Origin: an uncultured Clostridia bacterium
GTDB taxonomy: Bacteria; Bacillota; Clostridia; TANB77; CAG-508
Direction of reading: 5' to 3'
Length of the DNA: 64,000 nucleotides
NCBI GenBank assembly: GCA_934120135.1
Contig: CAKOTK010000008.1
Location: 1-64,000, forward strand
This document shows, one piece after another, positions 18,561 to 26,710 of the stretch. Every line of letters starts with the position of its first letter. Position 1 is the stretch's first letter. The notes beneath the pieces were generated by a model that searched no databases, had not been told where the DNA came from, and saw nothing but the letters and a program-made list of their open reading frames with translations. The translations under genes and the position numbers were made by a program.

Positions 18561-19313
18561 TTATACTTGTCTTAATTTTACTACTAGTCTTTGTTTTCCA
18601 CCATTTGTACAAGTAATTAATGTAAGTTCTTTTCTGCCATCTGTTAATTGACTAGTGCATCTTGTATCTGTTGGTTCTACAACATATTTGTTGTATACCT
18701 GATATTTAAGAGTATTTCCTGATAAATCTGTTAATTCTGCTTTATCTCCATTTTTTAATTTATGTAACTTTCCAAACATTTTACCATTTTCATAATAATG
18801 TCCTACTATGCAATAATTTCCTACTTCATTTGGTTGTGGGCCCCAGTATTTATTTAAGGATACAAATAATAATGCATCTGAAGTTGCTGAAAGCACTGGA
18901 TATTCAATGTTTATTTTAGGGATTTTTAAGATTGCTTCTGTTGTATATTTCACCCCATCTTTTGATGTATATGTTTTGGTATCAATTTTAGTGTTATTGG
19001 TTTTCGTTTGATTATTATTTTGGTTTTCTGTTTTATCCTCGTTATCTTCTTGAGTTCCTGGTACCTCAAGAATAACAACAATTTTATCATTTTCATCTTT
19101 TTTTACTGTAGTATCAACTTGTTCTTTAATTTCAGCAAGTATTTCCTTTGATACTTCTTCACTTTTATTTCTATCATATTCGGCATATATGTAATATGAA
19201 AATAGAAGACATATTAAAAAAACTGATAGAAAAAGTTCAAGCTTATATATACGCTTTTTTCTTTTCAGTTCTGGAGTCACATATAGTTTTTCTGTTACTA
19301 ATATCTGATTCAC
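18561..19313 (-). CDS. Sortase (class C/D-like transpeptidase)
   Basis: Membrane-bound cysteine transpeptidase that cuts sorting signals between Thr and Gly and links proteins to the wall. Seen: an N-terminal membrane segment (about 25-45), a charged linker, a beta-barrel domain starting ILKIPKINIEYPVL, catalytic His in IVGHYYENGKMFGKL, Cys in ELTLITCTNGG and Arg in KQRLVVKL. The TLITC...R spacing fits class D-type enzymes. The start is GTG with GGGAGG about nine bases upstream. A natural substrate here is the IPQTG protease at 0.2-3.8 kb, though the genes are not adjacent. Confidence 0.93.
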   Translation of the reverse strand: MNQILVTEKLYVTPELKRKKRIYKLELFLSVFLICLLFSYYIYAEYDRNKSEEVSKEILAEIKEQVDTTVKKDENDKIVVILEVPGTQEDNEDKTENQNNNQTKTNNTKIDTKTYTSKDGVKYTTEAILKIPKINIEYPVLSATSDALLFVSLNKYWGPQPNEVGNYCIVGHYYENGKMFGKLHKLKNGDKAELTDLSGNTLKYQVYNKYVVEPTDTRCTSQLTDGRKELTLITCTNGGKQRLVVKLRQV

Positions 19314-19351
19314 TTCAAAATATCCTCCCTTATTTTAATATATACAATAAT

Positions 19352-19380
19352 AGTATAACATATTTTTTCAATATGCACAA
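19352..19380 (-). promoter_or_regulatory. Promoter of the sortase gene
   Basis: -10 TATACT (19357-19352) with an upstream TGT (extended -10), 17-bp spacer, weak -35 TTGTGC (19380-19375). Confidence 0.5.
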
Positions 19381-19402
19381 TTACTTTTAACTAGATTTTG
19401 AT

Positions 19403-19434
19403 AAAACCGTTGTGATTATTTTCACAACGGTTTT
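19403..19434 (-). terminator. Terminator after mazF
   Basis: AAAACCGTTGTGA pairs with TCACAACGGTTTT, 5- to 6-nt loop, with a T-rich minus-strand tail. Confidence 0.85.
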
Positions 19435-19780
19435 AGTCTAATCCAAAGCTTACACCTAAAGCGCTATTTATTTGTGACATTATATGATTATCATCAATAT
19501 GCCCTATTTTTTCCTTTAGTCTACTTTTATCTATTGTTCTTATTTGCTCTGTTAAGATAACAGAATCTGCTTTTAAGCCACTTTTTTCTGGTTCTATTTC
19601 AATGTGTGTTGGTAATTTAGTTTTTCCTGTTTGTGATGTTATAGCTGCTGCTATTACAGTTGGGCTATGCTTATTTCCAACATCATTTTGTATTATAAGC
19701 ACTGGTCTTACTCCGCCTTGTTCTGAACCAATTACAGGACTTAAATCTGCATAAAACATATCTCCTCTTTTTATTACCAT
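19433..19780 (-). CDS. mazF: MazF/NdoA-family endoribonuclease
   Basis: Sequence-specific mRNA interferase that cuts single-stranded RNA in the cytoplasm. Seen: family start VIKRGDMFYADLSPVIGSEQGG, RPVLIIQND, HSPTVIAAAIT and LTEQIRTIDKSRL. 115 residues, the usual length. The ATG at 19780 is preceded by GGGAG; an upstream TTG would add five residues. No mazE-like antitoxin gene is directly upstream, as is often seen for chromosomal copies in Clostridia, so the partner may be elsewhere. Confidence 0.93.
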   Translation of the reverse strand: MVIKRGDMFYADLSPVIGSEQGGVRPVLIIQNDVGNKHSPTVIAAAITSQTGKTKLPTHIEIEPEKSGLKADSVILTEQIRTIDKSRLKEKIGHIDDNHIMSQINSALGVSFGLD

Positions 19781-19867
19781 TCTCTTCACTCCCAATATTC
19801 TTCCAGTTTTGATATATTTTAAGGATTAGCAAAGATAAAAAAATAGTTTTAAGCAGATATGTGTTTC

Positions 19868-20554
19868 TTAATACTGTGCTACAGAAAAATTATTTAATCT
19901 AAACGCATGTACTTCTTCCTTCTTTAAACTATTTACCTTTATCTCATTATATAATATGTAAACTAGATTTTTTTGGTTCTTGTCTTGTACTATCATTTTT
20001 GTAATTTTTCCTGTTGTTTTGTCGATAAATAGCTTTTTTGAAGAAACATATTGATTATTATTCTGCAGTGTTACCTCCATAATTATCATATTATTTTCTT
20101 CATAAAGTTTTTTATTGCTAGAATTCCTGTAATCTTCTATAAATGAATTTAGCCACAAAAAGTTTTCTGTCATGTATTGATAATTTTGGTACACAGTAGA
20201 TAAATTTAATTTGGTGTTGTTTATTTTTAATGTATTTCCATCATATACTGTTTCTAGTCCACTTATGTTACTTGGTTCTAAAATTGTTTGTTTTTCTATA
20301 TTTGGTGCAACATAACTTTGCTTTATTTTATATTTTGTTTTGTTTTTATTTGTTTCAACTTCTACATCTATCTCTGCTTCATATGAGCTAATATTTAAAA
20401 TATATTCTTCAATTTCTTGATTTGTTTTGTTACTTAAATTATTTCCCATTTTTGAATTTTTATTAACATTTCTAGAAAAAAAGTAAATTATTATTGCAAT
20501 TACTGCTATAACTACAATTGCAATGGTAATTTTTAAAATCATTTTATTTTTCAT
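19868..20554 (-). CDS. Membrane-anchored LolA-fold protein resembling GerS
   Basis: Seen: an N-terminal membrane segment (LKITIAIVVIAVIAIIIYFF), then about 190 extracytoplasmic residues of alternating beta strands including SSYEAEIDVEVETNK, SNISGLETVYDGNTLKI and SKKLFIDKTTGKITKMIV. This layout matches the lipoprotein-carrier-like fold of clostridial GerS-type proteins. GerS of C. difficile is known to work with the amidase CwlD in making spore cortex. A CwlD-type amidase is present at 51.3 kb, but a functional link is only inference. There is no lipobox cysteine, so it is held by the helix. Confidence 0.6.
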   Translation of the reverse strand: MKNKMILKITIAIVVIAVIAIIIYFFSRNVNKNSKMGNNLSNKTNQEIEEYILNISSYEAEIDVEVETNKNKTKYKIKQSYVAPNIEKQTILEPSNISGLETVYDGNTLKINNTKLNLSTVYQNYQYMTENFLWLNSFIEDYRNSSNKKLYEENNMIIMEVTLQNNNQYVSSKKLFIDKTTGKITKMIVQDKNQKNLVYILYNEIKVNSLKKEEVHAFRLNNFSVAQY

Positions 20555-20632
20555 ATAATCAACTCCTACTGTAATTTATATTCGTTTTATATTAAAGTAT
20601 TCACGTCAAATATTGTCGTATTTTTGAATAGT

Positions 20633-20665
20633 AAAAGCATAAGCGAGTAAATTCACTTATGCTTT
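20633..20665 (-). terminator. Terminator overlapping the dusB stop
   Basis: AAAGCATAAG pairs with CTTATGCTTT around a 12-nt loop, with four T on the minus strand. Confidence 0.7.
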
Positions 20666-21637
20666 ATATGTTTTTAAAATATGTAATTATGCACTCTTGT
20701 AGTTCTTGCTTTGTTTCTATTTGATTTATTTTTTGGCGCATTTGTGTTGCGTTTGGTAAGTTTTTTAAATAATAGCTCATATATTTACGCATTTCTTTTA
20801 TCCCTGTGTTTTCCCCTAAATATTTAACTTGCAAATCTATATGTTTTAATATTATTTCTAGCTTTTCTTCATTAGATACTGGTGTTATTTCTTGACCAGT
20901 TAAATATTCTTGGATTTCTCTAAATATCCATGGATTTCCTATACTATCTCTTCCTATCATTATTGCATCTACGCCAGTTTGTTCAAACATTTTTAATGCA
21001 TCTTCTTTTGTCTTTATATCTCCATTTCCGTATTACTGGTACATTTACTGCTTGTTTCACTTGTTTTATAATATCCCAGTCTGCTTCTCCTGTATAAAAT
21101 TGTTCTCTTGTTCTTCCATGTATAGTTATTGCTTTTACACCTTTTGATTCTGCTATTTTTGCTAACTCCACTGCCACAATATTATTATCATCCCAGCCTT
21201 TTCTCATTTTTAATGTTACAGGTACTTGAGAATTTTTAACAACTGCTTCAATAATATCTCCTGCTAGTTCTAGGTTTAATAATAGTTTACTTCCATCTCC
21301 GTTTTTTACTACTTTTGGTGCAGGGCATCCCATATTTATATCTATTATTGGTGATGTTTTGCTTAGTTGTTTTGCTGCAAATGACATTGCTTCAATATCA
21401 TTTCCAAATATTTGAGCAGCTACCGGTATTTGTTCATTTTCTGTATTTAATAACAATTTTGTTTTTTCGTCGTTATAGAAGAGCCCTTTACTGCTTACCA
21501 TTTCTGTATATGCTAAACCGAACTCCAAATTTTTCGCATATTAAACGAAATGGCAGGTTGGTTATTCCTGCCATTGGGGCTAGTAGTATGTTGTTTTTTA
21601 GTTTTACATTTCCTATTTTTAGTTCTTTTAAGTACAT
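20664..21637 (-). CDS. dusB: tRNA-dihydrouridine synthase, read through two +1 frameshifts
   Basis: FMN- and NADPH-dependent enzyme reducing uridines in tRNA. Seen: start MYLKELKIGNVKLKNN with LLAPMAGITNLPFR, AQIFGND, INMGCPAPKVV, catalytic-loop Cys, HGRTREQFY and IMIGRDSIGNPWIF. The frame is broken at two in-frame CGG codons, 21520-21518 and 21030-21028. Skipping the C in each gives EKFGV-G-LAYTEMVSSKGL and VPVI-G-NGDIKTKEDAL, both family consensus (FGAGL and NGD). The full product is 323 residues, the normal DusB size. Otherwise the gene would be in three pieces. Start 21637 is set by ribosome site AAAGGAAG. Confidence 0.88.
21028..21030 (-). other. In-frame CGG, putative +1 frameshift site 4 (dusB)
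   Basis: Context GTA ATA CGG AAA TGG. Skipping C gives GTA ATA GGA AAT GGA GAT (V-I-G-N-G-D), the conserved flavin-binding strand of Dus enzymes. Confidence 0.8.
21518..21520 (-). other. In-frame CGG, putative +1 frameshift site 3 (dusB)
   Basis: Context GGA GTT CGG TTT AGC. Skipping C gives GGA GTT GGT TTA GCA TAT (G-V-G-L-A-Y), matching the FGAGL-type Dus motif. Confidence 0.8.
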
Positions 21638-21736
21638 CTTATCTTCCTTTTTCTATTATTAGATATAATTAAAAATGATAACTAGTCCGCAATGCCGCTG
21701 TTGCTAGTCTGTGCAATGTAAAAAAACAACCTGTTT

Positions 21737-22843
21737 TTATTCTATAAACATTGCTTTTTTGCGTCTGGTGCTTATGTTTAATAAAATTGCTATTATGGTT
21801 AGGTTTGTGAGCATTGAGCTTCCACCATAGCTTACAAATGGAAGTGGTATTCCTGTAATAGGTAATAGTCCCATTGTCATCCCTATATTTTCTAACATAT
21901 GAAAGAAAAATATTCCAACTATTCCGGTTGCTATATATGAGCCTAAATCATCTTTGGCAGTTTTTGCTACTTGAATTGATTTTGTAATTAGTATTACATA
22001 TAGCACAATTATGGCTCCTGCAACTACAAATCCCATTTCTTCACTTATAACTGCAAATATAAAGTCTGTGGTTTTTGGGTATAAATAACCTAATTGTGTT
22101 TGATTTCCTTTAAATAGTCCCATTCCAAATATTTGCCCAGCCCCTATTGCTAGTTTTGATTGTATTATGTTATATCCATCTCCTCTTGGATCTAAGTTTG
22201 GATTTAAATATACATCTATTCTCGCTTTAGCATGTTCTGGTAATATAAAGAAATATGCTAATGGTACCAAAATAACTACTAATAGTACAGCTGTTATAAT
22301 ATATTTTTTGTTTATTCCTGCTACATATAGCATAAATATCAATGCAACTAAGAATGCTAATGCTGTTCCGTAGTCTGGTTGCTTTATAATAAGTAATGTT
22401 GGTACTCCAACTGTTGCTAATATTATTCCTAGCTTCCAAAATCTATTTATTTCATCTCTACCTTTTTGTTGCAATTTTACCATAACATTTGCCAAGAATA
22501 GTACTACTGCAATTTTGGCAAATTCGGCTGGCTGGAATGAAAATGGTCCTATATTAAACCAGCTAGTAGCCCCATTTATTGGTTCAGTAAATAATACTGC
22601 TATAAGTGAAATAAGACTTAGCCCATATATCACTGGAGATATTTTAGCTAATATTTCATAATCCACCAAAATAACTACAACTATTACTGGAATGCTAATG
22701 CCTATCCACATAATTTGTTTTTTAAATTCCTCATAATCTGAATTTTGAGTGGCAGAAAAAAGTGCAACTAACCCTATTGCTAGTAGTATTATTGTGCATA
22801 TTAAAATCCCCCACTCAAAATTTTTAAACATCTTTTTTTGCAT
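21737..22843 (-). CDS. rodA: RodA-type SEDS lipid II polymerase of the elongasome
   Basis: Polymerises lipid II for side-wall growth with a class B PBP2. Seen: about ten membrane segments, INGATSWFNIGPFSFQPAEF, GIFGMGLFKGNQTQLGYLYP-type loop with PKTTDFIFAVISEE, and the tail GIPLPFVSYGGSSML...AILLNISTRRKK. 368 residues. Its place directly after minD-minE is the typical mre/min/rodA layout of Clostridia. It contains no CGG codon, so its intact tail is a useful in-window standard for the ftsW tail. Confidence 0.93.
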   Translation of the reverse strand: MQKKMFKNFEWGILICTIILLAIGLVALFSATQNSDYEEFKKQIMWIGISIPVIVVVILVDYEILAKISPVIYGLSLISLIAVLFTEPINGATSWFNIGPFSFQPAEFAKIAVVLFLANVMVKLQQKGRDEINRFWKLGIILATVGVPTLLIIKQPDYGTALAFLVALIFMLYVAGINKKYIITAVLLVVILVPLAYFFILPEHAKARIDVYLNPNLDPRGDGYNIIQSKLAIGAGQIFGMGLFKGNQTQLGYLYPKTTDFIFAVISEEMGFVVAGAIIVLYVILITKSIQVAKTAKDDLGSYIATGIVGIFFFHMLENIGMTMGLLPITGIPLPFVSYGGSSMLTNLTIIAILLNISTRRKKAMFIE

Positions 22844-22856
22844 GTTTAACCTCTAT

Positions 22857-23396
22857 TTAATTATTTGATGTTTCTTCTATATTATCTTCTACTTTTTGTT
22901 CTTTATTCTCTTCTCCTTTATTTTCTTCAGTATTTGTTGTGTTTTCTGTTTCTACACTTTCCTCTTGTGTAGAATTTTCAGTTTCTTCTTTAACTTGCTC
23001 TGTTTCTTCTTTTTCGTCTTTTACTTCTTCTTTTTCAGTTTCTTTAGATTTCTCTTTTTCGTTATTATTATCTTCTTGTTTTGGTACATTTACTTTTCTA
23101 GCTTCATTTTTAATTGTTACAATTGGAATATTTGCATATAGCGCAGGTGCCCCAACTGTGCCATCCTCATTAGCTTTGTTTGTTAAATGCACATCAATTT
23201 CCTTTTCATCAACATCTATGTATTTTTTTATTACTTCTATTATTTCTTGTTTCATAAGTTCCAAGAAATCGGCAGATACGTTTGCTCTATCTTGCATTAA
23301 AACTAAGTGCAATCTTTCTTTTGCTGTATCTGAGCTTTCCTTGCTCTTTTCTTTTTTTACAAGACTTTTAAAAAAGTTCATTATATTTTCAAACAT
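22857..23396 (-). CDS. minE: MinE with a long acidic C-terminal extension
   Basis: Topological specificity factor that stimulates MinD ATPase and positions the division site. Seen: membrane-targeting N-terminus MFENIMNFFKSLVKKEK, the anti-MinC/MinD-binding region AKERLHLVLMQDRANVSADFLELM and the dimerisation region DVDEKEIDVHLTN with an A-L-Y-A-N-I-P-I ending. This normal MinE part is about 95 residues. It is followed by about 80 residues of Glu/Lys/Thr/Asn low-complexity sequence (KETEKEEVKDEKEETEQ type), which the family normally lacks. Ribosome site ACGGAGG. minC is not next to it. Confidence 0.93.
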   Translation of the reverse strand: MFENIMNFFKSLVKKEKSKESSDTAKERLHLVLMQDRANVSADFLELMKQEIIEVIKKYIDVDEKEIDVHLTNKANEDGTVGAPALYANIPIVTIKNEARKVNVPKQEDNNNEKEKSKETEKEEVKDEKEETEQVKEETENSTQEESVETENTTNTEENKGEENKEQKVEDNIEETSNN

Positions 23397-23414
23397 GTTC
23401 TACCTCCGTATGTA

Positions 23415-24206
23415 TTATTTTGTGAAGAAGTTTTTAACTTTTGCAAAAAATCCTTCTTTCTTTCCTGGTATTGTAATCTCTACATTTTCGCCTAATATTC
23501 TACTAGCAATTTCTGTGTATGCTTTACCTGATGGAGCCTTATGATTTGTTACAACTGGCTCTCCTTTATTAGTTTGTGTAATAATAAATTCATCATCTGG
23601 TACAACGCCAATTAAGTCAATTGATAATAGGTCTACTATATCTTCAACTTCCATCATTTCACCTTTTTTTACCATATTAGGTCTTAAGCGGTTAATAACT
23701 AATTCAGGATTTTTAATTTCAGATGCTTCTAATAGTCCTATAATTCTGTCTGCATCACGAATAGCAGATATCTCTGCTGTAGTTACTACAATTGCTCTAC
23801 TTGCTCCTGCAATTGCGTTTTTAAATCCTTGCTCTATTCCTGCTGGACAGTCTATTAAAATATAGTCAAATTCTTCTTTTAATTTTTCTGTTAATTCCTT
23901 CATTTGTTCTTCATTTATTGCACTTTTATCTCTTGTTTGAGCTGCTGGAAGTAAAAACAACTCTTCAAAACGTTTATCTTTTATAAGAGCTTGTCTTAAT
24001 TTACATTTTTCTTCTACAACGTCTACAATGTCGTAAACTATTCTGTTCTCTAGTCCCATTACTACATCAAGGTTTCTTAAGCCAATATCAGTATCAACTA
24101 ATACTACTTTTTTACCTCTTAACGCTAAAGCGGACCCAACATTTGCTGTAGTTGTAGTTTTTCCAACTCCACCTTTTCCAGATGTTATTACTATAACTTC
24201 TCCCAT
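23415..24206 (-). CDS. minD: Septum-site-determining ATPase MinD
   Basis: Deviant Walker-type ATPase that binds the membrane and recruits MinC/MinE. Seen: SGKGGVGKTTTTANVGSAL, VLVDTDIGLRNLDVVMGLE, ILIDCPAGIEQGF and the C-terminal amphipathic membrane-targeting helix KKEGFFAKVKNFFTK. 263 residues, normal. Ribosome site AAGGAGG. It is the first gene of minD-minE-rodA. Confidence 0.97.
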   Translation of the reverse strand: MGEVIVITSGKGGVGKTTTTANVGSALALRGKKVVLVDTDIGLRNLDVVMGLENRIVYDIVDVVEEKCKLRQALIKDKRFEELFLLPAAQTRDKSAINEEQMKELTEKLKEEFDYILIDCPAGIEQGFKNAIAGASRAIVVTTAEISAIRDADRIIGLLEASEIKNPELVINRLRPNMVKKGEMMEVEDIVDLLSIDLIGVVPDDEFIITQTNKGEPVVTNHKAPSGKAYTEIASRILGENVEITIPGKKEGFFAKVKNFFTK

Positions 24207-24303
24207 GATTTCCTCCTTAAATTTGGATATTATTTATTTTAAAAATGCAATATTAACAGTTTGTATTATATAACAGATTCTGGTAAAAATCAATGTGTAG
24301 AGC

Positions 24304-24347
24304 ACAAAAAACTGTGCAATTCTAAATTTTATTAGAATTGCACAGTT
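24304..24347 (-). terminator. Strong terminator after the second FGE-fold gene
   Basis: Perfect 16-bp stem beginning AACTGTGCAATTCTAA (24310-24325) and its complement (24332-24347), 6-nt loop, then five T on the minus strand. Confidence 0.92.
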
Positions 24348-24372
24348 GTATTCTCATCTTGTTGGCGCAGGG

Positions 24373-25662
24373 TTACTTGTAAAGTGAGGGCCTAAAACCA
24401 ATGTAGTTGCTGCTGCTAGTCTTAATGTAGTAGTAACGGTAAGAAGCTGGAACGACAGAGCCATTGACGCCGTAGCTGCCACCCCTAAGAGCACAAGGAC
24501 CGAGGGTATCAGTGGTATATTCTAATGTCCATTCACTTACATTTCCAGCTAAGTCATATATATTCATTTTTTTACACGCATCACTTGCTCCTGTGGTTAA
24601 TAATATTGAATTACTACTTGAACTTGCTGAAAGTTTTGTACTTTTTCCATTTGCATATGTTACGCAATTTGCTAATGCTGTATTATAATTATACCATGTA
24701 GTTAATGCTCCATATTTTGCATATTTTCCTCTATTTATTTCAAAACTTGCATCTCTATAATTTCCCCAATCTTTACTATCAGTTCTTAATGCTCTTTGTA
24801 TTGTTGCTAAAGCTGTTCCGTTTGCTACTTCCTTTACTTCTATATGTTTTAATACTAAATCCCATTGTACTCCGAACATTAAACTACTTGTATAACTTTT
24901 TTCTGTTGATAGTTGACTTGCTAATGCTTGTGCTTGACTACATGTTACATAAGTATATGGATATACTGGATTTTCTACTGTTCCTTGTTTTGATAATGGT
25001 GTTACTGTCGCGTCTCTGTCTGCTGTTCTATTTTCTGTTATTCCTGCCTCATATCTTCCTATCCAAAATCCTCCATTTTCATATACGCTTTTTAACATTT
25101 TTTGTTTTAATTCTGTATATTGTGCACTTGTTAATCCTGTTGTAGCATTTGAATAATATGTGTCTGTATATTTAGTTCCATTCCTATAATAATCTGTATA
25201 TTTATGCAAACAATATTCTATTTTATCATAATCTGTTGAGCTTGTAGGTTTATGGTCTGCTGTTGTTGTTTTTGTGTTATAACTACTATTTGCATATAAA
25301 CTTCTTGGTACTTCTATCCATACATATTCATTTCCTTCTGAATCTCGTATTACTAGTCCATCATTTAAGTTAGTATCTGGATCTTTCTCAAATGTATCAT
25401 CTGGATAGTATGGTCTTGTGTCTTTTGTTCTTGGCAATTGTCGTTCAATCTGTTCTTTCTTTGCTAAATATATCTGCTCTTTTTTGTTATTATCTTGTTC
25501 ATATACTTCTTTTATTTTTATAAGTGTTTTTATTTGATTTTTTCTTGTAGCAACTGCTAACGAGAAAAGCGCAACTAATATTATTGTAAATGTTACTACT
25601 GCAATTGTAACATACATTGTCATAATACCTTTTTCACTTTTAACTTTATTTTTCATTTGCAT
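24373..25662 (-). CDS. Membrane-anchored FGE/C-type-lectin-fold protein (putative variable protein 2)
   Basis: Seen: a single N-terminal helix (MTMYVTIAVVTFTIILVALF) after EKG, similar to pseudopilins, a charged linker with repeated KKEQI, then an FGE-type domain (GNEYVWIEVPRSLYANSS, GGFWIGRYEAGITENR, IYDLAGNVSEWTLEYTTD, ALRGGSYG, GFRPSLYK). 429 residues. The last about 30 codons include TAC TAC TAC, AGC AGC AGC AAC TAC, strongly different from the A/T-ending usage of the rest. The overall plan matches the protein at 15.7 kb. Catalysis is not indicated; a displayed binding protein is more likely. Confidence 0.7.
   Translation of the reverse strand: MQMKNKVKSEKGIMTMYVTIAVVTFTIILVALFSLAVATRKNQIKTLIKIKEVYEQDNNKKEQIYLAKKEQIERQLPRTKDTRPYYPDDTFEKDPDTNLNDGLVIRDSEGNEYVWIEVPRSLYANSSYNTKTTTADHKPTSSTDYDKIEYCLHKYTDYYRNGTKYTDTYYSNATTGLTSAQYTELKQKMLKSVYENGGFWIGRYEAGITENRTADRDATVTPLSKQGTVENPVYPYTYVTCSQAQALASQLSTEKSYTSSLMFGVQWDLVLKHIEVKEVANGTALATIQRALRTDSKDWGNYRDASFEINRGKYAKYGALTTWYNYNTALANCVTYANGKSTKLSASSSSNSILLTTGASDACKKMNIYDLAGNVSEWTLEYTTDTLGPCALRGGSYGVNGSVVPASYRYYYIKTSSSNYIGFRPSLYK
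24376..24470 (-). other. Putative DGR variable region 2
   Basis: Encodes GVNGSVVPASYRYYYIKTSS and SNYIGFRPSLYK, with TAC/AGC/AAC codons at the exposed positions and GFRP framework at the end, as in known C-type-lectin variable regions. It shares GCAGCAGCAACTAC with variable region 1. Confidence 0.55.
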
Positions 25663-25693
25663 ATTATCACTTTCCTTTACATTTTATATGTAT

Positions 25694-25722
25694 ATAATAA
25701 TAAAAAAATACATTATTGTCAA
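25694..25722 (-). promoter_or_regulatory. Promoter of FGE-fold gene 2
   Basis: -35 TTGACA (25722-25717), 17-bp spacer, -10 TATTAT (25699-25694). Confidence 0.75.
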
Positions 25723-25735
25723 TTGTTTTTCCAAA

Positions 25736-25747
25736 GTATAATTATAC
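25736..25747. promoter_or_regulatory. Palindrome between divergent promoters
   Basis: Perfect 12-bp palindrome GTATAATTATAC, flanked by near-symmetric AAA/TTT, midway between the -35 boxes of FGE-fold gene 2 and the por operon. A possible operator, inferred from position only. Confidence 0.35.
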
Positions 25748-25756
25748 CTTTTTTTC

Positions 25757-25785
25757 TTGACATTATGCTTATTTAAGAATAAAAT
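25757..25785 (+). promoter_or_regulatory. Promoter of the por operon
   Basis: Consensus -35 TTGACA (25757-25762), 17-bp spacer, -10 TAAAAT (25780-25785), followed by AAGGAGG before the first start codon. Confidence 0.85.
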
Positions 25786-25822
25786 AATACTTGAAAAATA
25801 TTTAAGGAGGAATACTTAAACT

Positions 25823-26401
25823 ATGAAAGATTTAATTGAAATTAGATGGCATGGTAGAGGTGGTCAAGGTGCTAAAACAGCTTCTCTTTTACTTGCAGAT
25901 GCTGCTTTTAACACTGGTAAATATATTCAAGGTTTTCCTGAATATGGTCCAGAAAGAATGGGTGCCCCTATTACTGCATATAACCGTATTAGTAATACAC
26001 CAATACGTATTCATAGTAATATATATGAACCAGATTATGTAGTAGTTGTGGATGATAGTTTATTAGAAGCTGTTGATGTAACTGCTGGTTTAAAACCTGA
26101 TGGTGCAATAGTTATAAACACAACAAAAGGTGGAGATGAATTAAAATCTTTACTTAACGGATATACCGGAGATGTTTATACTATTGATGCAAGAAAAATA
26201 TCATTAGAAACTTTAGGTAAATATTTTCCAAATACTCCTATGCTTGCTGCAATTGTAAAGGTAAGTGGAGTAATTGAAGAAAAAGACTTTTTAGCTGATA
26301 TGGAAGGTTCCTTTAAACACAAATTTGCTAAAAAACCTGAAGTTATTGATGGAAATATGAAAGCTTTAGAAATGGCTTTAAAAGAAGTTAATAAAGTTTA
26401 G
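25823..26401 (+). CDS. porC: Pyruvate:ferredoxin oxidoreductase, gamma subunit
   Basis: Gamma subunit of the four-subunit 2-oxoacid:ferredoxin oxidoreductase that converts pyruvate and CoA to acetyl-CoA, CO2 and reduced ferredoxin. Seen: start EIRWHGRGGQGAKTAS, FPEYGPERMGAPITAYNRIS, and a VVVDDSLLE strand typical of this family. 192 residues. First gene of porC-porD-porA-porB, all closely spaced with good ribosome sites. Confidence 0.95.
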   Translation: MKDLIEIRWHGRGGQGAKTASLLLADAAFNTGKYIQGFPEYGPERMGAPITAYNRISNTPIRIHSNIYEPDYVVVVDDSLLEAVDVTAGLKPDGAIVINTTKGGDELKSLLNGYTGDVYTIDARKISLETLGKYFPNTPMLAAIVKVSGVIEEKDFLADMEGSFKHKFAKKPEVIDGNMKALEMALKEVNKV

Positions 26402-26415
26402 AAAGGATGGTTTAA

Positions 26416-26697
26416 ATGATTGATAAAAATACTCCAGCTTGTGATATGACTATTGGTGGTAATATTTATAAAGCTGGTAATGCTAGAGAATTTAAAACAG
26501 GTGACTGGAGAAGTGTTAAACCTATTTACATATCTGAAAAATGTACTCAATGTGGTTTATGTTTTCCAGTTTGCCCTGATGATGCTATTCCTGTAAATAA
26601 AGAAGGAAAGCGTGAAGATTTTAATTATGATTATTGCAAAGGTTGTGGAGTTTGCGCTAAAGTGTGCCCATTCCATGCCATTGAAATGACTGAGTAA
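26416..26697 (+). CDS. porD: Pyruvate:ferredoxin oxidoreductase, delta subunit (2[4Fe-4S])
   Basis: Ferredoxin-like subunit passing electrons from the TPP site. Seen: two cluster motifs, CTQCGLCFPVCPDDAI and CKGCGVCAKVCPFHAI, after a DWRSVKPIYISEK lead. 93 residues. It begins 14 bases after porC. Confidence 0.95.
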   Translation: MIDKNTPACDMTIGGNIYKAGNAREFKTGDWRSVKPIYISEKCTQCGLCFPVCPDDAIPVNKEGKREDFNYDYCKGCGVCAKVCPFHAIEMTE

Positions 26698-26710
26698 AGG
26701 AGATTATAGT

